Shown: piece after piece, positions 1 through 9,228 of the stretch
How positions within the stretch are numbered: position 1 is the stretch's first letter
How the letters are laid out: each line of letters opens with the position of its first letter
DNA from: Brucella sp. BE17
GTDB taxonomy: Bacteria; Pseudomonadota; Alphaproteobacteria; Rhizobiales; Rhizobiaceae
Direction: 5' to 3'
Length of the DNA: 64,000 bases
NCBI RefSeq assembly: GCF_039545455.1
Contig: NZ_CP154467.1
Location: forward strand, 496,001 to 560,000
Position numbers and translations under genes: made by a program
Notes under the pieces: model-generated
Told to the model about the DNA's origin: nothing
What the model saw: the letters and a program-made list of their open reading frames with translations, nothing else
Database searches by the model: none

Positions 1-2
1 CC

Positions 3-920
3 GGCCTTGAGGGTATCACATCTGGCCACATTCGCATTGGTGAGCAGGATGTGACTGATCTTCCTCCCAAGGGGAGGGATGTGGCCATGGTGTTTCAGAA
101 CTACGCCCTTTATCCACATATGAACGTGGAGCGAAATATGGGTTTCTCGCTAGAACTCAAAGGTGCGCCGCGCGCCGAGCGGGAAAAAGCCGTTGCCGTA
201 GCTGCGGACATTCTGGGGCTGACGCCTCTGCTCAAGCGCTATCCCCGACAATTGTCAGGTGGGCAACGACAACGTGTTGCCATGGGTCGCGCCATCGTGC
301 GCGATCCCAAGGTGTTTCTCTTCGACGAGCCATTGTCGAATCTCGACGCCAAGTTGCGCGTTACCATGCGCTCGGAAATCAAGCAGTTGCACCAGCGTTT
401 GGGCAGTACCATCGTCTATGTCACCCATGATCAGGTTGAAGCCATGACTATGGCCGACAAGATCGCTGTTATGCATGGCGGTGTCGTTGAGCAATTGGGT
501 ACGCCGCAGGAGCTCTACGAATGTCCTGCTAATCGATTCGTCGCCACTTTTATCGGTTCGCCCTCCATGAACCTGATCGTCGGCGACGTTATAGATGAGG
601 CAGATCAGATGGTGTTCAGGACTGGCGCTGGGTCACTCCCTCTCGCAAAAACCAATGCTGCTCTGGCGGGGGCAAGGGTGGAACTGGGGGTACGGCCGGA
701 AAATTTCGTGCTTGCTGATGAAGGCCTGTCGGGCACCATAACCCAGATCGATCCAATGGGCGCTGAACAGCACTTGTTCATTGATATCGGCGGAACCCAG
801 CTTGTCGCAATCGACCGCTCCAGACTGGATAATGCTGTGGGCCAGACAGTCACTGTCGGCCTGGGTAGCCATGCCCCGCATTTCTTTAATCCCCAGGATG
901 GACTGCGTATCGTACACTAA
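3..920 (+). CDS. Sugar-type ABC transporter ATP-binding protein (UgpC/MalK family), 5' end outside window
   Basis: ATPase subunit of a carbohydrate-type ABC importer; it hydrolyses ATP at the inner membrane to drive uptake. The reading frame is open from base 3, so the N terminus with Walker A lies upstream of the window. Visible are the Q-loop (VFQNYALYPHM), the signature LSGGQRQR, Walker B (VFLFDEP), the D-loop and the H-loop (VTHDQ), followed by a C-terminal TOBE-like regulatory domain of about 110 residues. The family usually has 350-370 residues, which fits about 50 missing residues. The substrate (glycerol-3-phosphate, maltose-like or other sugar) cannot be told from this fragment. No partner permease is in the window. 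Confidence 0.93.
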   Translation, partial: GLEGITSGHIRIGEQDVTDLPPKGRDVAMVFQNYALYPHMNVERNMGFSLELKGAPRAEREKAVAVAADILGLTPLLKRYPRQLSGGQRQRVAMGRAIVRDPKVFLFDEPLSNLDAKLRVTMRSEIKQLHQRLGSTIVYVTHDQVEAMTMADKIAVMHGGVVEQLGTPQELYECPANRFVATFIGSPSMNLIVGDVIDEADQMVFRTGAGSLPLAKTNAALAGARVELGVRPENFVLADEGLSGTITQIDPMGAEQHLFIDIGGTQLVAIDRSRLDNAVGQTVTVGLGSHAPHFFNPQDGLRIVH

Positions 921-1288
921 GTCATTGGCCCGCTGGCTAAGTTGGCCAACTTCAGGTCCATTCCAGAGATCATCAACCCCAATCTCTACCATTCTCTGCG
1001 ATGGATCACTAGCCTTTCTATGCTTGTCTACCGGCTGGGGATAGTCCAGTGGTATTGTTTCGTTTAGCACTTAATTGTAAGAATGCGCCGGTTCGGTTGT
1101 AAGTTGGTAAAGCGGACGCGGTTATCTCCCATCATGTGACCTTGCAGCATTCGCAGCATCTCCGGACAGGTGCGCTCCGCCATGGCACAGCCCCCTGACA
1201 GAGGTGGGACCGAAGCTCGATAGGGACGGGGTCTCCCGTCAATGCCTCGAAGCCGACGATACCGCACTTAAGCCATGTTGCGAGTAGC
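921..1288. other. Non-coding or decayed stretch
   Basis: No convincing gene, repeat or RNA is visible between the ABC ATPase and the aminotransferase pseudogene. It may hold the unrecognisable N-terminal part of that pseudogene: the winged-helix domain expected in MocR proteins is not seen in any frame here. Confidence 0.4.
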
Positions 1289-1927
1289 ACCGCAATCCTG
1301 GTTGACGGAGGAAGCAAGCCGCAGGACACTGTGCAGCCTGTTAAGGTCAGATAGCTTCTTCTTGTCGGAATACAGTACACCGCTCGGTGTGCCAGCGCTG
1401 CGCCAATTGATAGCCCGCCGATTGTAGGAGCGAGGCGTCGAAGCGGCGACCGATCAGATCATGCTGACCGAAAGCGATACCCAGGCCATCGATCTGCTTT
1501 GCCGTTTCCTGCTCGAGTCAGGTGATACGGTCCTCATAGATGATCCCTGCTACTTCAACGTCAAGGCGTTGTTGCGAGCCCATAGGGCGCGTCTGGTCAG
1601 CGTGCCGTATACGACACTGGGCCAGACGCCACAGCGCCCGCCATCATACTGAGCGGACACCGGCCACGCCTCTACATTACCAATTCCGGCATCCACAATC
1701 CGACTGGCGCAACACTATCCCTGGTCGTGACTTGTCGCGTTTTCAAGCTGGCTGAAGGGCTTATTCTGACCATCATAGAGGACGATATTTTCGCGGGCTT
1801 CGAAGACAGTCCGGCACCGCGCCTTGCAGCGTTTGACAGGTTGGATCGAGTGATCCAGATCGGTAGTTTCTAGAAGGCGCTCTCTGCCGTATCGCGTTGT
1901 GGCTTGCGCCATCTCTCGAAGAAATGA
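1289..1927 (+). pseudogene. MocR-type (GntR/aminotransferase fusion) regulator pseudogene
   Basis: Degraded PLP-dependent aminotransferase-like gene. From about 1289 the frame reads an EEASRRTL-like stretch, then STPLGVPALRQLIARRL, an in-frame stop, and from 1461 QAIDLLCRFLLESGDTVLIDD. A frameshift near 1640-1655 moves homology to another frame: RPRLYITNSGIHNPTGATLS, then IIEDDIFAGFE, then RVIQIGSF followed by a stop exactly where the Ser before the PLP lysine is expected (SFSK in the family). At least two stops and one frameshift show it is dead. The N-terminal DNA-binding domain is not recognisable. Calling it MocR rather than a stand-alone aminotransferase is inference from the phrase pattern. 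Confidence 0.75.
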
Positions 1928-2032
1928 AGGTGATACGAGCGGCGGCGTCTTCCCGAAAGATCAAATGGGATGACCGTTGGTTTTTCGAACCGGCGATGAT
2001 CCCCATCCCCACCGTACAGGGAGGGTGAGTGT

Positions 2033-2176
2033 GTGAGCAACTCCCGTCTCAAATCTTTCTATCAACGTTGGGAACGTCTTGAGGAAGCCCAAAAGGCCAC
2101 CGGGGACGATCTGAAAGGGCTTTTTGCAGAGATGAAAGGCGAGGGTCACGACACTAAGGCTGCTCGTGTTGAGTAA
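2033..2176 (+). CDS. Short GapR/DUF2312-like protein (47 aa), possibly a fragment
   Basis: GTG start with GAGG about eight bases upstream (2021-2024). The product reads SRLKSFYQRWERLEEAQKAT followed by DDLKGLFAEMKGEGHDTKA, which resembles the helical core of DUF2312/GapR proteins (family pattern RIERLEEEK...DIKDVYAEAKGNGFD). That family binds AT-rich, overtwisted DNA and is usually 70-90 residues long. This copy lacks the C-terminal part and stops at RVE. It may be a truncated remnant or a minimal paralogue. It is too short for high certainty. Confidence 0.5.
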   Translation: MSNSRLKSFYQRWERLEEAQKATGDDLKGLFAEMKGEGHDTKAARVE

Positions 2177-2458
2177 TTAATTTTTCTCGGTTCTCAGAAA
2201 AGAATTTAGGCCACCTCAATAGCGCCGACCTAATCTCGCGTGCAAAAAGGTTGCGCCATGACAGCTTGATCAATCATTCTGCATTGGCCGATTAATTTGT
2301 TCATGTACCTGAAAGGACAGTCTTACAGAGGCAGTTAGTTCTAGTGTAGAACACGATAGGGCGGTTCGGGATTTAGATGTCCTATTTCAGGCGTTGTTTT
2401 CCGCCGCTGATGCCATAATTTTCTAAGAAATTGAACAATTCCGTAAGGAAAAAATGAA

Positions 2459-4272
2459 ATGAATATATGCGTTTTCGTTTACGCTAAAACTCAGGAAGCA
2501 GGGACTGTTTCCGGCCCCATATTAAGATCACTGTTGAACTACCTCATTAAGAATGGGCTAGCGGATGAGGCACCGGAAGCGACATTTAATCATACAAGTG
2601 GTAGAACAACCCTGATCAACACGAATAGATTGGGCGATGTCTGGTCATTGCCCCCTTTCTGGGAAGACAATACAGGTGCTGTTTCTCTTTCCACACTTCC
2701 AATGTCTGTAGATACGGCTCTCTCTCGCCATGATTTTCATGCTGACATCAAAGCGAGGATAAAGAGCCCTAAAGCTCTTCGCTACCTACTTCCTCCGTTT
2801 ATGGGTTCATATCATCTGGATGGCGTCAGCGGAGTATTCACAGATGCATTAGGAATCGGTCGAGCGTACATGCTCGAAAGTGACTTATTCTTTGTAGCGT
2901 CAAACGCAATTGCTCCATGTCTCTTCTTCGACAGCGAGTTAGCAGAGGAAGATACTTATGCGTGGCAGTTGTTTTCGGGGTTTGGATGGTTTACGGGGAC
3001 TCATCCCCGTTCAGGAGGGTGAGGCGTATTCCGCCAGCCACACATATATTCTTCAACCGGGATAGACGAAAGAATAAGACTAATTATGCGCGATATGAGG
3101 ATTATTTCGACGCTCGTGAGGCTGACAGTTCGTTGTTCAAGACAGCGCAAGCCGAAATGCGGACAGCCGCCCAGAATATTACCGCGCTCGCCAGTCATCC
3201 TCCAACACTGCATCTTTCAGGTGGAAGAGATTCGCGTTTAACGAGCGCAGCCTTTCTCTCCCTAAGTACCCCATTTAGGGTGCTAACTTTTGGCGATGTC
3301 TCCGCAGAATCGGAAACCGCAAAGCAGTTAGCGGAGCTTGCCGGTGAACGTGCGCAGCACGAAATCATTAAGCGCGGGACCGATTCAATGGAAGAAATGA
3401 CGATTTCTCAACGGCAAACCATATCAATGGCTATATGGGACGGCGACATGAACCCAAACCGTCTATCCCAAAGATTCATTAGCCCAGCCCCTGTGCGACA
3501 GCTTACTATTACAGGAGGTGGCGGCGAAATCGCGCACGGCAACTATTACGCATCACGGGCAATGCTGGATCGGGTACAAAAACTTACGCGCCGAACCGAT
3601 CGACTGGTCTCAGCGTTCACTGGTTTGGGGGTTTCCCTCGATGCTGCCGGAGAAGTGAAATCCTTCTGTGACAGCTTGTACGAAGATATGGCGAGGCTAG
3701 GTTTAGCTGGCCCAACGATGCTTGATGCCTTCTATCTTACTGAAAGGTTTCGTCGCTGGGTTGCGGCAGGACACAACACTTCAAGCCCTTTGCTGTTCGG
3801 ATCGCCGTCTTTTGTTAGATACTCAATGGACCAAACGCCAGACGCTCGGTTAGCCAATCAGGTTCACTCGGATTTCATTAGCAACCTTATACCAAATTGG
3901 AGAGGTGTCCCCTTCTTCAAAGCTAAACCAAGTGACAGGGATGAAAAACTAGAGAAAGGGCTGCGTATTTGGCAGGGTGAGCGATCCGAGGAATTCTTCG
4001 ACGTTTTGCTTAAAGCTACGAATGATCCTTTATGGGATGGTCGGTCGGTTCTCGGAGCCGCCGTAGAGGTCCTTAGAGGCAACTCTCAACCACGCATGGA
4101 ATCAGTCTTCCAACGAGTACTTTGGAGACAAGGGTTTATTACCCATATGAACGCATTGAACCGTGATATCCAAAAGGCGTGGGACCCTATACGAGAGTCG
4201 TCGCAGGCATCGCCCACTCAGCCGCGAATCCTCTCGCGTTTGAAATTGCGACGGTCTCCCTCCACTCGTTAA
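2459..4272 (+). pseudogene. Asparagine-synthase-related protein, split by a single-base frameshift
   Basis: Two overlapping frames give one protein of about 600 residues. The first (2459-3022) runs to a FGWFTG stretch and then stops; the second continues as GDSSPFRRVRRIPPATHIFF. The frames join at the G run near 2996-2999, where one more G would restore the frame (TGDSSPF). The C-terminal half carries a PP-loop-like LSGGRDSRLTSA near 3220, as in the ATP-pyrophosphatase domain of asparagine synthetases. The N-terminal half does not begin Met-Cys, so glutaminase activity is not expected. Family members make amide or amidino bonds in natural-product or glycan pathways; no partner gene is visible. 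It is either a recent pseudogene or a homopolymer sequencing error. Confidence 0.7.
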
Positions 4273-4502
4273 ACTGTGATGTTCGGCGGGTTCGAAACGA
4301 CGCCGGTAGCCGTATTCTGGAACTTCTCCCCAGTCACTTGTGACAAATCATTACCCCCAATTTGTGAATTGCCAGCACCACTTGTCGCCTGAATCCCATT
4401 TAAGCCTCCAATGTCATTGAACATTACCTTGCTTCGTAAGCCTTCGGTGCGTATGCCGGTGCCGGTCGTACCGCTAATATTGAAACTAATTTTGGCTCTA
4501 AG
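4269..4502 (-). pseudogene. C-terminal remnant of a beta-helix-like surface or tail-spike protein
   Basis: The minus strand has an open frame ending at 4269 (stop overlaps that of the asparagine-synthase-like gene) and reading RAKISFNISGTTGTGIRTEG, then VMFNDIGGLNGIQATSG, ending VVSNPPNITV. The short G/N/T-rich turns are typical of right-handed beta-helix or tail-spike ends. Its 5' part is missing: at 4503 the sequence changes into the IS66 terminus. Only about 77 codons remain. The fold assignment is inference from composition. Confidence 0.4.
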
Positions 4503-5810
4503 GTAAGCGGTGTCTCACTCACACCTTGGCGGTATAATTCCATGGCAATAGTTGGTCGATTTGGCTCTGCTTATGGCCATTGACGATTGCGGTGAGCGTA
4601 GCGGTCAGCCATTTCTGGGGATCGATTGAATTGAGTTTGCATGTTTCGATCAGTGAGGCGATCGTAGCCCAGTTATGAGCGCCTGCTTCATGACCTGCGA
4701 ATAATGCATTTTTTCTGTTCAATGCTATTGGCCTTATTGTTCTTTCGACGCTGTTGTTATCCAGTTCGACGCGACCGTCAGACAGAAACAGGCACAAGCC
4801 GTCCCAGTATTTAGCGATGTATCTCAACGCCTCGCCCAATGGCGCTTTTGCCGAGACGCGTGCTCGGTGATGCGCAAACCATGTTTGCATATCGATGATC
4901 AGCGGCTTTGATTGTGCCTGACGAACCGCGAGCCGCGCTTCTGAGGTGAGCCCGCGCAATTCAGCCTCGGTCTTATAGAGTTCGCTAATCCGCTTTACAC
5001 CGTCTTCAGCAATCGGGGACGAGCCTGTGCGCGTAATCTCAATAAGCTTTCGACGCGCATGAGCCCAGCAATAAGCCAATTGTATATTCGGACCAACACG
5101 ATCTGGCGCGACCAACCGATTGTAGCCCGCATAGCCATCCACTTGCAGGATACCGTTGAAGTTCTGCAATATCTGTTCGGCATATTGGCCAGATCGTCCG
5201 GGCGCATAAGTGAAGGCGACACCGGGCGGGGCATTGCCGCCCCATGGTCGGTCATCCCGCGCCAAAGCCCAAAAATATCCTGTTTTCGTCTTTCCTGATC
5301 CGGGTTCAAGAACCGGTGTACGCGTCTCATCCATGAAGAGTTTGCTTGATCGCTTCAGATCAGAAATCAGCGCTTGAAAGACAGGGCGCAGCTCAAAGGC
5401 TGCCCGTCCTACCCAGTCAGCCAGTGTCGAGCGATCTATGTCGATGTCCTGACGGCCCATAATCTGGGCCTGACGATAAAGCGGAAGATGGTCCGCATAT
5501 TTGGAAACCAGCACATGTGCGACTGTTGCTTCCGTCGGTAAGCCTGACGGGATCAGTCGCGCTGGAGCGGGTGCTTGCACAACACCATCAGTGCAAACGC
5601 GGCATGCATATTTTGGACGATGCGTGACAATGACACGGAACTGCGCAGGGATCACATCCAGTCGCTCAGAAACATCTTCGCCAATGCAATGCAGACAACC
5701 ACCGCAGGTACATGTCAGGCTTTCCGGTTCTATCACTTCGTCGATACGTGGCAGGTGCTTTGGAAGAGAACCGCGATTGATGGCACGTGGCTTTGAGGCA
5801 GGTTTGGTGG
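4503..5810 (-). mobile_element. IS66-family insertion sequence remnant
   Basis: One terminus is present at 4503, beginning GTAAGCGG as IS66 inverted repeats do. The transposase-encoding part follows on the minus strand. Homology stops near 5805-5810; the upstream tnpA/tnpB genes and the other terminus are missing, so the element was truncated by a deletion. It cut into the gene whose 3' end is at 4269-4502. Confidence 0.8.
4519..5807 (-). pseudogene. tnpC: IS66 transposase TnpC, N-terminally truncated
   Basis: The protein runs from KPRAINRGSLPKHLPRI to the C terminus LLPWNYTAKV (about 430 residues; full IS66 TnpC is about 510-530). It keeps the CxCC-like zinc segment (CTCGGCLHCIGED), the DDE region with FMDET, QVDGYAGYN and the late VELDNNSVERTIRP, and the C-terminal SLIETCKLN motif. 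The N-terminal leucine-rich segment is gone and the frame is fused to unrelated antisense sequence upstream of about 5805, so no proper start exists. Transposition activity is unlikely. Confidence 0.85.
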
Positions 5811-5857
5811 AAGCTGTATGGAAAAAGGGCGGGTTGCTGGAAATGATGGAGGAACCC

Positions 5858-6172
5858 ATGGGCGACAGACAAATGATGGGGATGAACATCGACATGAAAA
5901 TGAGCCTCGGCAACATAATTACCATTCTAACAGTCGTTGTCGGGATATCAGTTTCTTATGCAGTCATTCGAGAGGGTGTTGATCGAACCAAGATCGATGT
6001 CACAAAACTGGAAACACGCATCGACCGGCTGGAAACCCAGAATGGCGATGTGCGCGACCGTATGACAAGAATGGAGGTCACGCTTCAAAACATGGCGATC
6101 AATATAGATCGTGTGGCGCGATTCGTTGACACAACAGAACAGCGTGACAATGAACGAAAAAATGCGCGCTGA
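5858..6172 (+). CDS. Small membrane-anchored coiled-coil protein (104 aa)
   Basis: Start chosen at the ATG preceded by GGAGGA (5848-5853), although spacing is only four bases; ATG at 5873 is an alternative. Residues about 15-33 form one hydrophobic segment (IITILTVVVGISVSYAVI), followed by a long heptad-rich helix (VTKLETRIDRLETQNGDVRD). Such short TM plus coiled-coil proteins are frequent in alphaproteobacterial phage lysis regions, but the family is not recognised. It lies between the IS66 remnant and the left attachment site, so it may be left from an earlier element at this tRNA. Confidence 0.55.
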   Translation: MGDRQMMGMNIDMKMSLGNIITILTVVVGISVSYAVIREGVDRTKIDVTKLETRIDRLETQNGDVRDRMTRMEVTLQNMAINIDRVARFVDTTEQRDNERKNAR

Positions 6173-6320
6173 TTGGCAAGAAAAAGGTGAAGGGCAGAAG
6201 TGGGATTCTACAATAGAATCAACGGGCATTTTGGGCTGGTAGGTGAGGGAATCTCGTAAGCTAACACAATGGCTAATGTATTGAATTAATACGATAAAAA
6301 TCAAAAAATAATGGGAATAT

Positions 6321-6368
6321 ATGGTGGGCGATGAGAGACTCGAACTCCCGACATCTTCGGTGTAAACG
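6321..6368 (-). repeat. attL: 48-bp copy of the tRNA-Val 3' end
   Basis: Identical to 49985-50032. It carries the T arm, the acceptor 3' strand and CCA of tRNA-Val but not the anticodon arm's 5' side, so it is not a functional tRNA. After 6368 two bases differ (TG versus AA) and then GCGCTC matches again, giving an imperfect extension. Confidence 0.93.
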
Positions 6369-6452
6369 TGGCGCTCGCATCATAAGTCATTGATATTTAT
6401 TGGTATTTTTCTGATTTGATGCTCGTTGGTTCCCTGTGTGTTCCGTTCATTC

Positions 6453-6475
6453 GGTGGCAGGTGGTGGCGGTAAAA
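6453..6475 (+). promoter_or_regulatory. Possible integrase arm-type sites near attL
   Basis: GGTGGCGGTAAAA (6463-6475), preceded by an imperfect copy GGTGGCAGG at 6453-6461. The same 13-mer occurs at 49924-49936 close to the other attachment site, again with a partial copy beside it (49912-49920). Paired repeats flanking both att cores are what arm-type sites of tyrosine recombinases look like; this role is inferred. Confidence 0.4.
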
Positions 6476-6530
6476 GCCCGTTTCGCTTTTGTCACTCACC
6501 TTCCTGTTTTTAAGATAATGAATGACAAAT

Positions 6531-6830
6531 TCATGGCTCGTATATCACCGGAGAGATAGACACGCCATCTGGACAGTCCCCATCCTCTGACGGCCGAAAA
6601 GTAGTGCCGCCGCAGCCGAGGCACCGATACATATCGAGACTGGCGCGAGTATGACGAAGTTGCTCATCTGCAGGCAGGCTGTCGATCCACGCGTTAGACT
6701 CCGCAACCTGTCGCTCGGCTTCTGCTCGTGTTTTTGCACGGCTAACACGCCCGCACCTAATGCAGGTCACATCAAGAGGATGAGCCGTGGTTGGCTTTCC
6801 CGTGAAAACAGACAGATGCGGTTTTCTCAT
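6531..6830 (-). CDS. Small zinc-ribbon protein downstream of integrase (99 aa)
   Basis: Start chosen at the ATG overlapping the integrase stop codon by four bases (ATGA), with GGGAGG eight bases upstream; a start five codons earlier has no such signal. Two pairs of cysteines (CIRCG near residue 23 and CLGCGG near residue 70) suggest a zinc ribbon. The gene is translationally coupled to the integrase and ends at the attL region. Function is not known; a recombination-directionality or DNA-binding role would be a guess from position. Confidence 0.7.
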   Translation of the reverse strand: MRKPHLSVFTGKPTTAHPLDVTCIRCGRVSRAKTRAEAERQVAESNAWIDSLPADEQLRHTRASLDMYRCLGCGGTTFRPSEDGDCPDGVSISPVIYEP

Positions 6831-8260
6831 AGCAGCGCCTCCCATTTTCCGCTCCGAGCCGCTCTCTTCACTTTTTCCCGCAGCATGCCGAGTTCTTCGT
6901 CAGTTGCACTCTCGACAACAGGGATCAGCTCCAGAGGCCCATCAGTGATGTCGATGAGGTCGAGGATAGCTTTTCTTCTCTCGGCCGCCAGATCGGCTCC
7001 TGAAGCCGTTTCTGCGACTGGCGCTGGCACCTGTATATTCTTGTTCGGATTTCGCGACTGGATACGACCCGCTCTGCCGGAAGTGAAGCTTTCATCGATG
7101 GCGACTTGATGGTACGGGTGATGGTGCCCGTAATGCTTTTTGAGCGTTTTCTCATCGATAGACAGGTAGCCTGCAATGTCGGAGGTGTTTCCACCTCCCT
7201 GCATCAACCAGGTGGCTGCAGTGTGCCGTGTTGAATGACGATTCAGGCCTTTTCTCTCCAGATCGTCTGGCAGCACTTCCTTGAGCATGCGGAAGAATGC
7301 AGAAGCAGTACCAACTGGTTTTCCGTTGAACTCAACCAGATATTTAGCACCATTGCGATGCCACCGGCGCATATGTGTGAGCAAGCGTTGAGGAATACGG
7401 ATGGGGTCGGCCCGTTTGTTATCTGGCACTAACTCGCCTTCCCACGCACGATAAAAGATGCCTCGTTCAAGGTCGATCCATGGACGCCCGTCTTCTTTAA
7501 TGAAGCTCGCTTGTTCGATGCGATCTGTTCGTGTGCCAGTGTAGCAGGCCGTGAGAAAAAATCTGGCGATGTGACGCTTGGGTCTCGCTTTTGTATAAAT
7601 AGTCTGACCACGGTTTTCGGCTTTGGCACGCTTCCCAGTATATGAGTACGTGCCTTTTTCTCGATAAGCAGCCCAAACAATTTTTGCAGCTTGCTCGCGT
7701 GTATAGAAGCGGTAACGAGCTTTCTGAGGTGCAGGAAGCTTGAAATTGATGCGTGTGTCGGCCATCAGTTCGTCAGCAATAGCAAGCTCTACGGCTGCGC
7801 GCAGGTCTTCGAGATAGCGTCTGGTTGTCGATGCGGCATGCTTTTCAGCAAATTCGACGCATGAACGCTTGTTGATGTCAGATACGAACTTTTCGCCCCA
7901 AAATGCCAATAGGGCCTCCATCCGTTTGATGAAGTCCCTCTTCTGTTTTGGCTTTGTCTCGAAGCGCGGCCCGACGTCGGCGATGTAGTGATTCAACACG
8001 TCCGCGACAGGCACTTCATGAGCCTGCAGCTTCTGTGGCGCACCCTTCAGGATTTCGTGCGAGTGCTTCTTTGTGAAGTAGTCGTTGAGCTGTTTTTCAG
8101 CGCCAGCAAGGTCGTCTCGGCCGCATCCCGTGCCAATTTTGAGCTCGCCATCCTTGATGATGTAGACCGCATTGTGCGTGAGTTTTCCGTTCTTGTCGTA
8201 TCGCTCGCGACGGAGGAACAAATGGGCTGATTTTCTTGGTCTCGACAAATGTGCAGCCAC
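6827..8260 (-). CDS. int: Prophage tyrosine recombinase (integrase)
   Basis: Site-specific recombinase that inserts and excises the prophage at tRNA-Val. The 477-residue protein has an N-terminal arm-binding-type segment, a SAM-like core-binding domain (about 80-165) and a C-terminal catalytic domain. Catalytic residues are visible: Arg244 in YTGTRTDRI, His342 and Arg345 in RHSTRH, and Tyr377 in KKHYGHHHP. Its gene points to attL, 460 bp away. The start at 8260 lies inside the C-terminal part of the upstream excisionase-like gene in another frame. A tail of about 90 residues after the catalytic Tyr is longer than in lambda Int. Confidence 0.95.
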   Translation of the reverse strand: MAAHLSRPRKSAHLFLRRERYDKNGKLTHNAVYIIKDGELKIGTGCGRDDLAGAEKQLNDYFTKKHSHEILKGAPQKLQAHEVPVADVLNHYIADVGPRFETKPKQKRDFIKRMEALLAFWGEKFVSDINKRSCVEFAEKHAASTTRRYLEDLRAAVELAIADELMADTRINFKLPAPQKARYRFYTREQAAKIVWAAYREKGTYSYTGKRAKAENRGQTIYTKARPKRHIARFFLTACYTGTRTDRIEQASFIKEDGRPWIDLERGIFYRAWEGELVPDNKRADPIRIPQRLLTHMRRWHRNGAKYLVEFNGKPVGTASAFFRMLKEVLPDDLERKGLNRHSTRHTAATWLMQGGGNTSDIAGYLSIDEKTLKKHYGHHHPYHQVAIDESFTSGRAGRIQSRNPNKNIQVPAPVAETASGADLAAERRKAILDLIDITDGPLELIPVVESATDEELGMLREKVKRAARSGKWEALL

Positions 8261-8616
8261 TCCTTTACGGCTCGTTGGGTTGTGAACAAGTTCTTAGAAT
8301 TCGGTCTCAAAACGGCCAAATGACCGTCCGAAATCGCTCGACGTAGGGTCTTAATAGACACACTTTCGCTCGGTGTCCGGAGTTCAGGATTGATCGTGTA
8401 AATCCCATTTAACTCGGGAAGACAGATAGCCTGCTCCAGTTTCAAGAGCGCATCTTCATGCAGATCAGCAGGCACCGCACCGTCGAAATAATCACTGAGG
8501 TGAGCCAATTTTTCGAAGACTTCAGCATCGTCCTTGCGACCAGCTTCAAGCAGGGCGATGCCGTCGTGAAGCTGGTCAAGAATATCTCGTTCGTCGTTGT
8601 ACGGTTCCAGTTCCAA
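8047..8616 (-). CDS. Excisionase-like HTH protein overlapping the integrase gene
   Basis: TTG start with GGAG seven bases upstream (8624-8627 region); no ATG fits. Residues about 80-120 (SIKTLRRAISDGHLAVLRPN, then FTTQRAVKEWL) form a MerR/Xis-like winged helix. The C-terminal 70 residues are Ser/Thr-rich and overlap the integrase start by 214 bp in another frame. I recall Rhizobiales excisionase-like proteins with the same kind of tail overlapping the integrase, which argues that the overlap is real. Presumed role: directing excision and perhaps repressing int. Confidence 0.65.
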   Translation of the reverse strand: MELEPYNDERDILDQLHDGIALLEAGRKDDAEVFEKLAHLSDYFDGAVPADLHEDALLKLEQAICLPELNGIYTINPELRTPSESVSIKTLRRAISDGHLAVLRPNSKNLFTTQRAVKEWLHICRDQENQPICSSVASDTTRTENSRTMRSTSSRMASSKLARDAAETTLLALKNSSTTTSQRSTRTKS

Positions 8617-8617
8617 A

Positions 8618-9025
8618 TTAATCTCCGATTTCGCTGTAGCTCCCCATGAAGCTATATTTTCCGCAGATCACCTTGGTCTTAGCCCCAGGGTATAAATCAA
8701 TGCGACCGTGATCAAATGCACGAATAAACACGGAATCACCATTCAGCTTTCCGAGATAAGACTTTTGGCCATGTATGGTGCTTACATGCGGTTCTACACT
8801 AAACGACGTCGCACACAGGATCTTGCGACCGTCTTGACGGTCGGCCACGACGTGCTTCACACGGTAGCCTGTTGCCGACTTCTTAATCTCCAGCCAACAC
8901 TGCGTACTGTTAGAATTTGAACAGGTACCGCTACTTGAGTGTTCGCCCGAGATATCAGCAAAAGCTGACGTCGCACCGAAGCAGGCGGCAGCGAGAACGA
9001 GAGGCACAGTGGTCAGTTTTTTCAT
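8618..9025 (-). CDS. Secreted/periplasmic protein of unknown function (135 aa)
   Basis: Clear Sec signal peptide (MKKLTTVPLVLAAACFGATS then AFA, cleavage near residue 23). The mature part has four cysteines, likely two disulphides (CSNSNSTQC, ILCATS, KVICGKYSF) and beta-rich sequence. It lies in the leftward early operon between a small zinc protein and the excisionase-like gene; its start overlaps the stop of the upstream gene by four bases. A secreted protein beside the recombination genes suggests lysogenic conversion or superinfection exclusion, which is inference. Confidence 0.75.
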   Translation of the reverse strand: MKKLTTVPLVLAAACFGATSAFADISGEHSSSGTCSNSNSTQCWLEIKKSATGYRVKHVVADRQDGRKILCATSFSVEPHVSTIHGQKSYLGKLNGDSVFIRAFDHGRIDLYPGAKTKVICGKYSFMGSYSEIGD

Positions 9026-9228
9026 TCCGTTTCCTTCTTTTTCTTAAGGTTTCCGAATACGGTGTCGGCCAAGATTTCACGCATGCTGCGAGGATCGCGG
9101 GCGTAGCAATTGTTCATGTACCAACTGTCTGAGCTGCCGCAGGTCGGGCAAACTCTTGGCTCAGCACCCTGTCCCTCTGTGTTGCATTCCACGCAGAGCC
9201 AACGCCATTTTTCTTCAAGCGAACTCAT
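9022..9228 (-). CDS. Small zinc-finger protein (68 aa)
   Basis: Short protein with CVEC near residue 12 and CPTCGSSD near residue 27, a likely zinc ribbon. The start overlaps the end of the FtsH-like gene by 14 bp, and its stop overlaps the start of the secreted-protein gene (ATGA), so the genes form one leftward operon. Function unknown; small zinc ribbons in phages commonly bind nucleic acid or host polymerase. Confidence 0.65.
   Translation of the reverse strand: MSSLEEKWRWLCVECNTEGQGAEPRVCPTCGSSDSWYMNNCYARDPRSMREILADTVFGNLKKKKETE

Noticed and set aside
5501-5857. N-terminal extension of the small membrane protein gene
   Set aside because: This part is antisense to the IS66 transposase remnant; the real start is at 5858.
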